From CAWELS01 sp964468205 (GTDB taxonomy: Bacteria; Acidobacteriota; Terriglobia; Bryobacterales; Bryobacteraceae), in NCBI GenBank assembly GCA_964468205.1, contig CAYXVG010000002.1, positions 1-64,000 of the forward strand: a DNA stretch of 64,000 nt. Reading direction: 5' to 3'. The notes under the pieces were generated by a model. The model was given only the letters and a program-made list of their open reading frames with translations. It searched no databases and was not told the origin of the DNA. Made by a program: the position numbers and the translations under genes. The stretch's first letter is position 1. Each line of letters begins with the position of its first letter. This document shows positions 17,119 to 25,306 of the stretch, in pieces.

Positions 17119-17856
17119 TCAGGCGCCTTGGGAGAGGCGCTCGGCGAGGACTCGGGGAAGGCCGGCGTTGACAATTTTCCGTTGCGCCTCCTCGACAGCG
17201 TAGGTCACACGGCGGTAGAGGACGCCTTGAGCTTCCGGATCGAAAATGGCATACGCGGCGCGCGGGTCGCCGTCGCGCGGCTGCCCCACCGACCCCGGAT
17301 TAATCAGACAGTCGCAGTCCGGCGGGATGCCAAATTCGAATCCGGATTCGCCGGCCGCGACCCGGGGGATTTCGCGAGTGCCGTTGCGGTGAATGAGGAA
17401 CCCTCCCTGCAGGTGGCTGTGCCCGAAGAAGGTCAAGCCCTCCAGGTAGCCATAGAGCTGATCCGCCTGTCCGGGCGAAACGATGTAGTCGTCTTCGTCG
17501 AGTGGCGATCCGTGAACGATCTGAAAGTCGTTCAGCTTCAGAGGCCCTTTCGGCAGGCCCTGCAAAAAAGCATAGTTCACTGGGGTGAGCGTTTCCCGGG
17601 TCCAGAGGGTGGCGGCTTTGGCCACCGGGTTGAACCATTCGATGTCCTCGGAGCCGGTGGCTGCCTTGTCGTGATTGCCCCGCACGACGTGCTTGACGGT
17701 TTCGCGGATCCAGTCGGTGGCGCGATTGGGCTCGCCGCCATAGCCGACCACGTCGCCGCAGCAAACGATTGTGTCATAGTGTCCCCGGGCATCGGCGAGC
17801 ACAGCTTCGAGGGCGTCCCAGTTGGCATGAATGTCACTCAATATCAGGTAGCGCAC
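17119..17856 (-). CDS. YfcE/MJ0936-type metallophosphoesterase
   Basis: A 245-residue cytoplasmic calcineurin-fold enzyme with the full set of metal ligands: ILSDIHAN (Asp 7, His 9), CCGDVVGYG, VVRGNHD, the His of IVHGSP and GHSHLQG. Such proteins hydrolyse phosphodiesters or act on nucleotides; the substrate is not evident. The ATG overlaps the end of the upstream metallophosphoesterase gene by 13 bases, so two enzymes of the same superfamily but different subfamilies are translationally coupled. Confidence 0.87.
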   Translation of the reverse strand: MRYLILSDIHANWDALEAVLADARGHYDTIVCCGDVVGYGGEPNRATDWIRETVKHVVRGNHDKAATGSEDIEWFNPVAKAATLWTRETLTPVNYAFLQGLPKGPLKLNDFQIVHGSPLDEDDYIVSPGQADQLYGYLEGLTFFGHSHLQGGFLIHRNGTREIPRVAAGESGFEFGIPPDCDCLINPGSVGQPRDGDPRAAYAIFDPEAQGVLYRRVTYAVEEAQRKIVNAGLPRVLAERLSQGA

Positions 17857-18998
17857 AGTCGTATCAGCCCAATCTCCGGAGGAGCCCCGATTCGCGCGGG
17901 CACGGCCACCGTTCCGATGCCCCGGGTCACATAGATGGCGGACCCGTTCCGGCGATAGGTCCCGTACAAATAAGGGGTAAAAATCCGGGCGACGTTCAGA
18001 TATTGATGAAACGGCTCAATGGTGATCTGTCCGCCGTGCGTGTGACCCGCCAACGTGAGGTCCCAGCCTTGCTTGGCGGCAACCGGGAAAACGTCCGGAT
18101 TGTGGGAAAGCAAGAGGTTGAAGTCGCCATCGCTGATCAGCTCTTCCGCGCCCGCAAGGTAGCGCTTTCTTTTCACTTGGTAATCGACACCGGTCAAGCT
18201 AATGGTCGCGCCTCCGAACCGCAATCGTCTGGATTCGCCGCGCAGAAATTGGAGGCCGAGCCGGGCGCCTTCGTCCGTCGCACGGTCCTGGCAACGGGCT
18301 CGCCTCTCATGGTTCCCGTGACAGCCGTAGACCCCGGCTTCGGCCCTTAGCCCGGAGAGGAGACGGAGGCATTCAGAGAGGTGATCATCGCGAAGGGTGA
18401 TCAGATCCCCCGTGACAACGGTCAGATCCGGGCGGGCCTCGTTGGCCATGTCCACGGCCCGCTGCAAAGTGGCGCTGTCAAGGAAGGGACCAAAATGGAT
18501 GTCGCTGAGATGGAGTATGCGTAAGCCGTCCAAGTCAGCCGGCAGGCCGGGGTAAGCGATCTTCTCTTCGACGAGCCTCAGTTGCCCGCGGCCGGTTACC
18601 ACCGCGGCTGTAGTCGCGGCGAGAGGCGTGGCCAGCACCGCTCCGCTGGCGGCGGTCAGGACCCGCCGCCGCCCGGGGTCAAAGTCCGGAGCCGCCCGCA
18701 GGATGACGGCGACCAGAAAGACTCCTCCCCAGGCGATACACCAGGCGATTCCCGCGCCCCGAAGCCAGTCCAGCAGATCGGAAGAGGGCACCTTCGCCCA
18801 AGACGCCAAAACGCCATAAGTGACGCCGAAGGCGAGGGCTGCGCATCCGGTCCAGAACAGGCCGCGGAGCAGGAGCCCGGGCGTCCGGTTCCGGCGGACC
18901 CAGCGCGATTCCAGCGCCCAGTTCAGCAGTTTCCATTGCAGCAAGACAGCGAAGAGGACGAATACGGCGTCAATTAAGGTCCGATACGGAAACGGCAT
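17844..18998 (-). CDS. Membrane-anchored metallophosphoesterase (YkuE/YaeI-like)
   Basis: A 384-residue protein. The first 150 residues contain about four hydrophobic segments (LIDAVFVLFAVLLQWKLL, LFWTGCAALAFGVTYGVLA, IAWCIAWGGVFLVAVILRA and a short one near residue 120). The catalytic domain follows with LRILHLSDIHFGPF, VVTGDLITLRDD, GCHGNHE, LLSHNPD and LAGHTHGGQI, all metal ligands intact. The family includes membrane-associated phosphodiesterases acting on lipid or nucleotide substrates. It overlaps the cytoplasmic phosphoesterase downstream by 13 bases. Confidence 0.88.
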   Translation of the reverse strand: MPFPYRTLIDAVFVLFAVLLQWKLLNWALESRWVRRNRTPGLLLRGLFWTGCAALAFGVTYGVLASWAKVPSSDLLDWLRGAGIAWCIAWGGVFLVAVILRAAPDFDPGRRRVLTAASGAVLATPLAATTAAVVTGRGQLRLVEEKIAYPGLPADLDGLRILHLSDIHFGPFLDSATLQRAVDMANEARPDLTVVTGDLITLRDDHLSECLRLLSGLRAEAGVYGCHGNHERRARCQDRATDEGARLGLQFLRGESRRLRFGGATISLTGVDYQVKRKRYLAGAEELISDGDFNLLLSHNPDVFPVAAKQGWDLTLAGHTHGGQITIEPFHQYLNVARIFTPYLYGTYRRNGSAIYVTRGIGTVAVPARIGAPPEIGLIRLCAT

Positions 18999-19073
18999 GC
19001 GCAGACTCTTCCCATTGTAAGGGAGCGGCGCAGAGGAGGTTCGGGAGAGCGTGGAGCGGGACCTCCGGCCGGG

Positions 19074-19913
19074 TTACTGCTGATCGTAGCCTCCGAGACG
19101 GCGCACCCAAATATTGCGGTAGCGCACCGGCACGTCGTGATCCTGTAACAGAATCGGCAGTTCGGACTCGTGCGCCTTGTACTCGTTCCACTTCCGGTGA
19201 GCCACGGGTCCGACGATACGCTGGCGGTGATGAACGAGAACTCCGTTGTGCACCACCGTCACATAGGCCGGCTCAACGAGTTTCTCGCCGTCAAATTCCG
19301 GCGCCTCAAAGAAGATATCGAAGCTCTGCCATTCGCCGCGCCGCCGGGAAGCGTTCACTAGTGGCGGAAACTGGCCATAGATGGATCCGGCCTGGCCATC
19401 GGCGTAGGTCGGGTTGTCGATCGAGTCGAGTATCTGAATCTCGTAGCGCTCCATGATCATAACGCCGCCGTTGCCGCGCCACTGGCTGGACCCGCACACC
19501 TCAGGCGGCGCCGCCCATTCGACGTGAAGCTGGATGTCACCGAACTTCTCGTTGCTGAGCAGGTGACCGGCGCCGGGGGTAACTTCCATGTACCCGTTTT
19601 CCACCTTCCACCGCGGCTCGACGAGTTCGCCCCTATCCGGCCCGCGTTTTGCCCGCTGCACCCATTGCGAGAGATCCTTGCCATCGAACAGCACCACGGC
19701 GTCCGAAGGAGGCGCGACCGGAAGCGCCGGGCCGCCCGGCGCCACCCGCGGCGGATGCGGCCGGTCGATATCATGCACTTTCCACTTCTGCCCAGGAATG
19801 ACCGGCGTATCGCTATACCCGGTCGCCGCCGTCCGCGCGCACGGGTCCGCCGGCTGCTGCCCGGCAACCACCCCCAACACCAGCACAATTGCCATCACAA
19901 GCCTGAAGATCAT
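19074..19913 (-). CDS. Secreted 3-keto-disaccharide hydrolase domain (DUF1080) protein
   Basis: A 279-residue protein with a Sec signal (LVMAIVLVLGVVAGQQ). It carries the concanavalin-like DUF1080 fold: VVLFDGKDLSQWVQ near residue 75, WKVENGYMEVTPGAGHLLSNEKFGD, GNGGVMIMERYEIQILDS, and a C-terminal strand RYRNIWVRRLG. Proteins with this domain have been linked to hydrolysis of 3-keto-glycosides. It lies 47 bases downstream of a Tat-exported Gfo/Idh/MocA oxidoreductase in the same direction, which fits a pair that first oxidises a sugar and then cleaves it. That pathway assignment is inference. Confidence 0.85.
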   Translation of the reverse strand: MIFRLVMAIVLVLGVVAGQQPADPCARTAATGYSDTPVIPGQKWKVHDIDRPHPPRVAPGGPALPVAPPSDAVVLFDGKDLSQWVQRAKRGPDRGELVEPRWKVENGYMEVTPGAGHLLSNEKFGDIQLHVEWAAPPEVCGSSQWRGNGGVMIMERYEIQILDSIDNPTYADGQAGSIYGQFPPLVNASRRRGEWQSFDIFFEAPEFDGEKLVEPAYVTVVHNGVLVHHRQRIVGPVAHRKWNEYKAHESELPILLQDHDVPVRYRNIWVRRLGGYDQQ

Positions 19914-19960
19914 TCGAGTTCCTTTCTATTCCCGTTTCTTGACGGTACCGAAGCCCATGG

Positions 19961-21154
19961 TCACGCGGAGCGCCACATTTCCTCCCACGTCACCTCGCGC
20001 TGGTACTCGTAGGCCATGCGCCCAAGCAGGGAGGTCGCGGTCGCCTCCACGGCGACATCGGTCATGTTGTAGGATTCCCCGGCGAGAATCTTGTCGAAGA
20101 AGTGCTCGACGGCGTCGATAGTAATCTCGCGCTTGGAATCGACCCTTTCAATGAGACTTCTGTCTTCGAGGCGGTCGGCGTCAGTGAACCGCCAGCCCTC
20201 CTTGGGGCCGTGCAGCTTGTAGTAGGTACGAGCCGTCTCGACCATACCCTTGGAACCGTAGATCTGTTCCTTCACATCGCGGAATCCGGCGGCGCTTTTG
20301 ATGGAGATGAGCCAGCCGGACATGTCGTTGGGGTAGGTGTAGCTGATCTGGTGATGATCCGTGGTCCAGTCGCCGTAAGGGACCTTATAGCGGACTCCTC
20401 CCTGGGCAATCGCTTTCAACGGGCGATCCTTGAGGAACCAGTTCAGCATATCGACTCCGTGGCAGTCCTGCTCGACGATTGGCCCGCCGGAGAGTTCGGT
20501 CCAGCGCGCCCAGAGCCGCAGCTTCTGAGTCTCCGGGGGAAGATCCGGATAGGGGTTCTTGAAGCCGGTGGGAGGTGGCCCGCCGAGGATCCAGAACGAG
20601 AGGGCAAGTTTCACCTCGCCGAGGCTCCCATCCTCCACCATCTCCATCGCCCGGAGGTATTCCGGGCTGAAGCGCTGCTGGAACCCCCACTGCACGACGC
20701 GCCCCTCGCCGACATTCTCGCCGGCCGCCGCGATCCGCCTGACGCGCGCCACGTCGGGCGCGGCCGGCTTTTCGCAGTAAATGTGCTTCTTCGTCGATTC
20801 CACCGCCATCTCGAAGTGCTCGGCGTGGAGGTGTACTGGCGTGGTGATCAACACGGCGTCAACGCTCTCGTCGGCGAGCAGGTCGCGGTAATCCCGATAG
20901 ACCTTGGCCGAGTCGGCTCCCGGCACGTGAGTCTTGGCGAGATCGATCCGGTCCGGGAAGATATCACATATCGCAGACACTCCGGCACGGCCGTCACGAG
21001 CCATGTGGCCTCCGACGTACCGCCCCCGTCCGCCGGTTCCAATAATCCCGAAGGTCACCTTTGAGTTCGCCTGCGAGCCAAGAGCCGTCGCCGGTGAGGT
21101 TACCACCGATGCGCCCATGGCGCCTTTCATCACATCGCGCCGCGTTACTTTCAT
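19961..21154 (-). CDS. Tat-exported Gfo/Idh/MocA-family oxidoreductase
   Basis: A 397-residue protein. The N-terminus MKVTRRDVMKGAMGASVVTS is a Tat signal. It is followed by the Rossmann motif VTFGIIGTGGRGRY, the substrate-site motif YCEKP near residue 150, and the C-terminal domain with GPIVEQDCHGVDMLNWF, whose His is the usual catalytic residue. Family members oxidise or reduce sugars with tightly bound NAD(P); Tat export of a folded, cofactor-loaded enzyme explains the leader. It is the first gene of the pair with the DUF1080 protein. A GAGG-type signal lies before the ATG. The substrate is unknown. Confidence 0.9.
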   Translation of the reverse strand: MKVTRRDVMKGAMGASVVTSPATALGSQANSKVTFGIIGTGGRGRYVGGHMARDGRAGVSAICDIFPDRIDLAKTHVPGADSAKVYRDYRDLLADESVDAVLITTPVHLHAEHFEMAVESTKKHIYCEKPAAPDVARVRRIAAAGENVGEGRVVQWGFQQRFSPEYLRAMEMVEDGSLGEVKLALSFWILGGPPPTGFKNPYPDLPPETQKLRLWARWTELSGGPIVEQDCHGVDMLNWFLKDRPLKAIAQGGVRYKVPYGDWTTDHHQISYTYPNDMSGWLISIKSAAGFRDVKEQIYGSKGMVETARTYYKLHGPKEGWRFTDADRLEDRSLIERVDSKREITIDAVEHFFDKILAGESYNMTDVAVEATATSLLGRMAYEYQREVTWEEMWRSA

Positions 21155-21279
21155 ATCAATACCTCCTGGTTAGAATTGTCCATCATATAACCGGCCGGGA
21201 CTCCACCGCATTCTCTCCGATGCCGGCCAGGCTCCACCCGCCGGCGCTGCGGACGCGCAAACCAAGCGGGGCAAGTCAT

Positions 21280-22014
21280 TCAGGCGCGGGGCTTGCGGCC
21301 GGCAAAGACCGCCAGTTCGAAGATCTTCAAGTGGCAGTCGACGTCGGTATAGCCAATCTCGCGCAGCCATTCGCATTGCAGTTCCACCGGCGCGAGGATG
21401 TTGGCTTTCTTGTCCGGGCGGAAATAATATTTCTCCGCGACCGCCTGCCGTTCCACGCCGGGCTGCCAGCGTTGGAGGCTGTCCAGGAAGTGTTCATCGT
21501 TGAGCCTTCGCACCCATTCGGTCGGCGAGGAGACATGCTCCACGTTTACGAAGATTCCACTGGGGGAGAGCAGGCCGAAGATTTCTCCATAGATCTCGCG
21601 TTTACGGTCATCTGGTTGATGGTGGATGGAAAAGCCCGAAACGATGGCGTCGAAGGGCGGCTCCACCGAAGCCGGCCAGTCCTTTTCGCCGTAGTCCTTC
21701 AGTAGGTACTGAACCGTAGCGGCCCGCTGCGCAAAGCGGCTTCTGGCCGCGTCGAGCATCGTCTCGTTGAAGTCGAGCAGCACAAGCTCGCACCGCGGAT
21801 AGGCCTCTCCGATCGCGGCGGCGAGAATGCCGTCCCCGCTGCCGAGGTCCAGCACGCGGCGCATTGTAATTCCGGTCCCGCCGAGCAGGCGAAGCATCAC
21901 TCCGATCTGCTCGTTGGCCAGCGGAATGGCCCCGCGCACGCCCGAAAGAAACATCTCAGCCAGTCTTGCGGAATTCCATACGGACCCGTGTCCCATCCTC
22001 TCGTCAGCCGCCAT
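21280..22014 (-). CDS. Class I SAM-dependent methyltransferase
   Basis: A 244-residue enzyme with motif I LDLGSGDGILAAAIG near residue 60, the acidic residue of motif II in LVLLDFNETMLDAARSRF, and post-motif DAIVSGFSIHH. It resembles Methyltransf_25 proteins of the ubiquinone/menaquinone type in general layout, but the substrate cannot be named. The first codons overlap the end of the PIN-domain gene upstream by 11 bases, so it may be read from the same message as the toxin-antitoxin pair. Confidence 0.87.
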   Translation of the reverse strand: MAADERMGHGSVWNSARLAEMFLSGVRGAIPLANEQIGVMLRLLGGTGITMRRVLDLGSGDGILAAAIGEAYPRCELVLLDFNETMLDAARSRFAQRAATVQYLLKDYGEKDWPASVEPPFDAIVSGFSIHHQPDDRKREIYGEIFGLLSPSGIFVNVEHVSSPTEWVRRLNDEHFLDSLQRWQPGVERQAVAEKYYFRPDKKANILAPVELQCEWLREIGYTDVDCHLKIFELAVFAGRKPRA

Positions 22015-22450
22015 TTGAGCCGCAGTCCTCCTCCCGGAAAGGGTTGACGATATCGATACCGGCGATGGCGCGGTTGGACACCGCCTCCGCGGTCAGAATC
22101 TGGCGCGCTCCCACCTCCTCGGCAGACGCCACGACCATTGCGTCCCAGAAAGAAATGCCCCAGAGTTCGGCGATCTCGCTGGCTCGGACCACCGCCACCC
22201 CGGAGAGAGGCGTCTCCACCCAGTGCATATAAGGGCGAATCATCTCCCTGGCCTCGCGGGCCGGAATCGGTTTTCGGATCGCGCGGGTCAGGAAGACGAA
22301 GAACTCGGTGAGGATGTGGGGACTCAACCGGCCCCGGCGGGACTGCCACAACTCGGTCATCGTCCGTACGGCGATGTCATGGAGGGAACCAGCGGTGTTG
22401 TCGTACGCATAAATGAGGATGCTGGTGTCAACGAAGGTTTTTCCGGTCAT
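22004..22450 (-). CDS. PIN-domain ribonuclease toxin (VapC-like)
   Basis: A 148-residue PIN protein. Acidic residues expected for Mg-dependent RNA cleavage are visible: FVDTSILIYAYD (Asp 8), the Glu of ILTEFF, and FWDAMVVASA (Asp). In the last motif the usual T-E-D-L is replaced by TAEAV, so one acidic ligand may be shifted or lost and activity could be reduced. The start overlaps the end of the antitoxin gene by 23 bases, the usual arrangement for VapBC-type pairs. The toxin would cleave RNA when the antitoxin is degraded. Confidence 0.83.
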   Translation of the reverse strand: MTGKTFVDTSILIYAYDNTAGSLHDIAVRTMTELWQSRRGRLSPHILTEFFVFLTRAIRKPIPAREAREMIRPYMHWVETPLSGVAVVRASEIAELWGISFWDAMVVASAEEVGARQILTAEAVSNRAIAGIDIVNPFREEDCGSNGG

Positions 22451-22673
22451 GAGCGCCCTCCCGGCAGCCTATTCCGGTGGCGCCCAGATCCGCGCCGGTC
22501 TCCATTTGCGAAATCGCCGCGGCCATGGCCTGCTGGTAGGCCTCCTGATCCTCGACAATCTGCCTGAGTTCCTCGGCCATCAATCCGCTGATGCTGACGC
22601 CCCGTGCGGCGGCATGCGTCCGGATGCGCTTCAACAGGTCGCGTTCCACTGACAAGGTGATGTTCTGCTTCAT
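22428..22673 (-). CDS. Ribbon-helix-helix antitoxin (VapB-like)
   Basis: An 81-residue protein that begins KQNITLSVERDLLKRIRTHAAARGVSISGLMAEELRQIVE, a ribbon strand followed by two helices as in RHH antitoxins (DUF6364/VapB-type). The C-terminal part would wrap the toxin. It is the first gene of the pair and overlaps the toxin gene. Autoregulation through binding near its own promoter is the family norm; no clear operator could be picked out upstream. Confidence 0.8.
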   Translation of the reverse strand: MKQNITLSVERDLLKRIRTHAAARGVSISGLMAEELRQIVEDQEAYQQAMAAAISQMETGADLGATGIGCREGAHDRKNLR

Positions 22674-22768
22674 CGAACCGGAAGGTCAATTCTACCCTTT
22701 CGCATCCGGAATAGCGAGGCCGCGGAAATAAGGCCGTGCTGGCAGGCGCGCCGGAATGCGGCGCAACT

Positions 22769-23461
22769 CTACTCCGAGAACCGGTACCCGATGCCGTGAA
22801 CGGTAAGTATCCAGCGTGGGCTCTTCGGGTCGTCTTCAAGCTTCTGCCGCAGAGCGGACACGTGGACGTCCAGAGTCCGGGTCGACGTGGCGTACGCAAA
22901 TCCCCACACTTCCTTGAGGAGATCTCCGCGCGGAATGGTCTTTCCCCGATTCATGAGGAAATGGCGCAGAAGCTGATACTCTTTTGCGGCGAGCGGCACA
23001 CGATCGCCCGATTTCGTCAGTTCCGTCCGCCGCAGGTTCAATTCGAAGGGCCCGAACCGGACCGGAGTCTCGTCGACTTTGCCGCCGGCCGCGGCACGGC
23101 GGACCAAGGCTTCCACCCGCGCCAGAAACTCGGCGACCTCGAACGGTTTCGTCACATAGTCGTCGGCGCCAATCTTCAGTCCGACGACTTTGTCGTAGAC
23201 CTCCGCTCGCGCGGTAAGCATGATCACCGGCGTCTGGATGTCCCGCCGCCGGAAATCCCGGCAGAGATCTAGTCCGCTCTTGCCAGGCAGCATCAAGTCA
23301 AGCACGACGAGATCAAACGGATGATCACGCAGAAGGTCGTCAGCTTCGGAACCGTCAGTGACGGTCTTGACGGTGTAGCCCTCGGCCTCGAGCCGCTGCG
23401 ACAGCGCGACGCAAAGGCTTTCGTCGTCTTCAACCAACAGGATTTGCTTGCCGTTTTTCAT
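22769..23461 (-). CDS. OmpR/PhoB-family response regulator
   Basis: A 230-residue regulator. The receiver domain begins QILLVEDDESL and has the phospho-acceptor Asp in VVLDLMLPGKSG (about residue 53), the Thr of MLTARAE and the Lys of YVTKPFE. A winged-helix DNA-binding domain occupies residues 135-229 (LTKSGDRVPLAAKEYQLL ... RTLDVHVSALRQKLE). I use ATG 23461; an open frame extends upstream but lies within the kinase gene. It overlaps the kinase gene by 32 bases. Confidence 0.93.
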   Translation of the reverse strand: MKNGKQILLVEDDESLCVALSQRLEAEGYTVKTVTDGSEADDLLRDHPFDLVVLDLMLPGKSGLDLCRDFRRRDIQTPVIMLTARAEVYDKVVGLKIGADDYVTKPFEVAEFLARVEALVRRAAAGGKVDETPVRFGPFELNLRRTELTKSGDRVPLAAKEYQLLRHFLMNRGKTIPRGDLLKEVWGFAYATSTRTLDVHVSALRQKLEDDPKSPRWILTVHGIGYRFSE

Positions 23462-25199
23462 CAATTGCACCATCCACAACCGCGGCCAGTGAGATCGTGA
23501 AGCGGGAGCCGCGTCCCACACAGGAGTCCACGAGGACGGAGCCACCCATCGACTCCACCATCTCCTTGGTCAAGCTGAGGCCCAAGCCGACACCCGGGGT
23601 CTTTACGTTTCCATTTCCGCCGCCCTGATAGAAGGGGTCGAAGATCCGAGGCAGGTCTTCGCGGGCGATGCCGGGACCGGCATCGGTTACGGAGACCTCG
23701 ACCGTGGGCTTCGCCGAAGTTCCGCCGCTCTCCGCCTGAATGCGAACGTCCGGGCTCTTCCCTGAATGCTTCACGGCGTTGCCCAACAGGTTTTGCAGAC
23801 ACTGGGAAAGCATGTCCGGGTTGCCTAATGCTCGCGGCAGTCCGGCTGGCACCGTGGTGGTGATGCTCACCCCTGATTCCTTGAGGGCCGGCTTCGCAAG
23901 CCGCTCCGCGTTGCGAATCACCTCTTCGATGTCGAGCGGCCCGACCTCTGGCCTCCGGGCCTTTCCTTGCAGTGAGGCGAAGTCGAGTACCTGCTCCACC
24001 ATCGCGGAAAGCCTTCTGCTTTCCCTGAGCAATGTCCGGCCGGTATCAGCGACTTCCCGTTCGCCGCGGACAATGCCGCTGGAGAGGTTATCCGCGAGCA
24101 GACGGATCACAGTGAGAGGCGTCCGGAATTCGTGGGAAACGCCCGCGGCAAACTGCATTCTGAGCTTCGCCAAATGTTCCGCGCGCCGCGTGGTGACCAC
24201 AAGCATCCAGGCGGCCAAAGCCAGCAAGGCCAGGATGCCCCCGCTGATCGCGAGATTGCGTGCCCGGTAGCCGGCAACCGCGCGGTCAACCGATCCCGAA
24301 CGATGCGACACCGCAAGAGTCCACACGTCCGTTTCCCGGCATGCGGAAATCTCCGGAGCCGCCGACCATGCGCGCCAGCCATCCTGTCGTGTTTGAGAAC
24401 CCGGCCGCGCGAGGCCAAAACCGCGATACCGGATCAACGTGGAAGTACGGTCAGGCAATTGGCCGTCAGCAAGGGCAGGTCCGAAAAGTGTTTCCCCACC
24501 GGTCTCACCGCGAAGAATAGAGAGCTGGAAGACCGAGTCGGAGATCCGCCCTGAGTATCTTTCCCCGAGAGACGGAAGGAAATGATTGCGGAGATAGCTC
24601 TTGTCCAGCTCGACGATCAGATACCCCATGGGCTCGCCGCTGGCGCCGGATGCAGCAGGCCCTTCCTCGGAGAACACCGGCCGGATCATGAGCGGCCGGC
24701 CATCGAGCATGGCAAAACTCCACCGGTGAATCGGGGTTCGACCGGGACCGATGCGCATACGCCCGGACGTGAAGTCCGCGCATTGCATGGCAAGCGCATG
24801 CAGGCGGTTACTGGCTACAACCGGCGCATCCTCATCAATTCGCTGGATTTCCGGCAGCCCCCCGGCGCTCTGGATGCCGCCGTAAACGGCCACGGCCAAT
24901 CCTGGGTGAAGAGCCACGTCTTTCCATTCTTGGAATAGCTGTGCGTAGACGCCCCAGATCGGACCACCCTCGGAGAGGTGACCGCGCCGGAAGGCAACTC
25001 CAAGACGCGTCAGCTCTCTCCCGAATCCTCGTGATACGGAGTCGGATACCTGTCTCAGGTCTTTGGATATCTGCTCCCGCCGGGCCTCGCCAAGCTCTCC
25101 GATCCAGCGGTTTTGAAGGACGGCAAGAGACATGACCAGTCCTGCCAATATCGTGGCAATCAAGATCGACCGGCTTGGACGACGAGGCCGTAGACTCAT
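23430..25199 (-). CDS. Sensor histidine kinase
   Basis: A 589-residue membrane kinase. A membrane helix near residues 11-30 and another at about 315-335 (NLAISGGILALLALAAWMLVVTT) enclose a periplasmic sensor domain of roughly 280 residues that I do not recognise. The cytoplasmic part has the H-box GVSHEFRTPLTVIRLL with His near residue 354, the N-box QNLLGNAVKHS, the G1 box DAGPGI and the G2 box GVGLGLSLTKE. It should phosphorylate the response regulator encoded downstream in the same operon. The gene for a secreted deiminase-like protein ends 107 bases upstream in the same direction. Confidence 0.93.
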   Translation of the reverse strand: MSLRPRRPSRSILIATILAGLVMSLAVLQNRWIGELGEARREQISKDLRQVSDSVSRGFGRELTRLGVAFRRGHLSEGGPIWGVYAQLFQEWKDVALHPGLAVAVYGGIQSAGGLPEIQRIDEDAPVVASNRLHALAMQCADFTSGRMRIGPGRTPIHRWSFAMLDGRPLMIRPVFSEEGPAASGASGEPMGYLIVELDKSYLRNHFLPSLGERYSGRISDSVFQLSILRGETGGETLFGPALADGQLPDRTSTLIRYRGFGLARPGSQTRQDGWRAWSAAPEISACRETDVWTLAVSHRSGSVDRAVAGYRARNLAISGGILALLALAAWMLVVTTRRAEHLAKLRMQFAAGVSHEFRTPLTVIRLLADNLSSGIVRGEREVADTGRTLLRESRRLSAMVEQVLDFASLQGKARRPEVGPLDIEEVIRNAERLAKPALKESGVSITTTVPAGLPRALGNPDMLSQCLQNLLGNAVKHSGKSPDVRIQAESGGTSAKPTVEVSVTDAGPGIAREDLPRIFDPFYQGGGNGNVKTPGVGLGLSLTKEMVESMGGSVLVDSCVGRGSRFTISLAAVVDGAIDEKRQANPVG

Positions 25200-25306
25200 A
25201 AATCAACACACCACAACCCTAGCCCCCGAAAATGTAAGACGATGTGTGCCCTACAAAGGTTATTCTAGCCTTTAAAAAGTGTAAGCAGGACGTTTGGACA
25301 GAATCC

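Noticed and set aside
25255..25273. AAAGG...CCTTT palindrome after the deiminase-like gene, considered as a terminator
   Set aside because: Only five paired bases at the ends and a weak A/T run; too little to separate the deiminase-like gene from the kinase gene.
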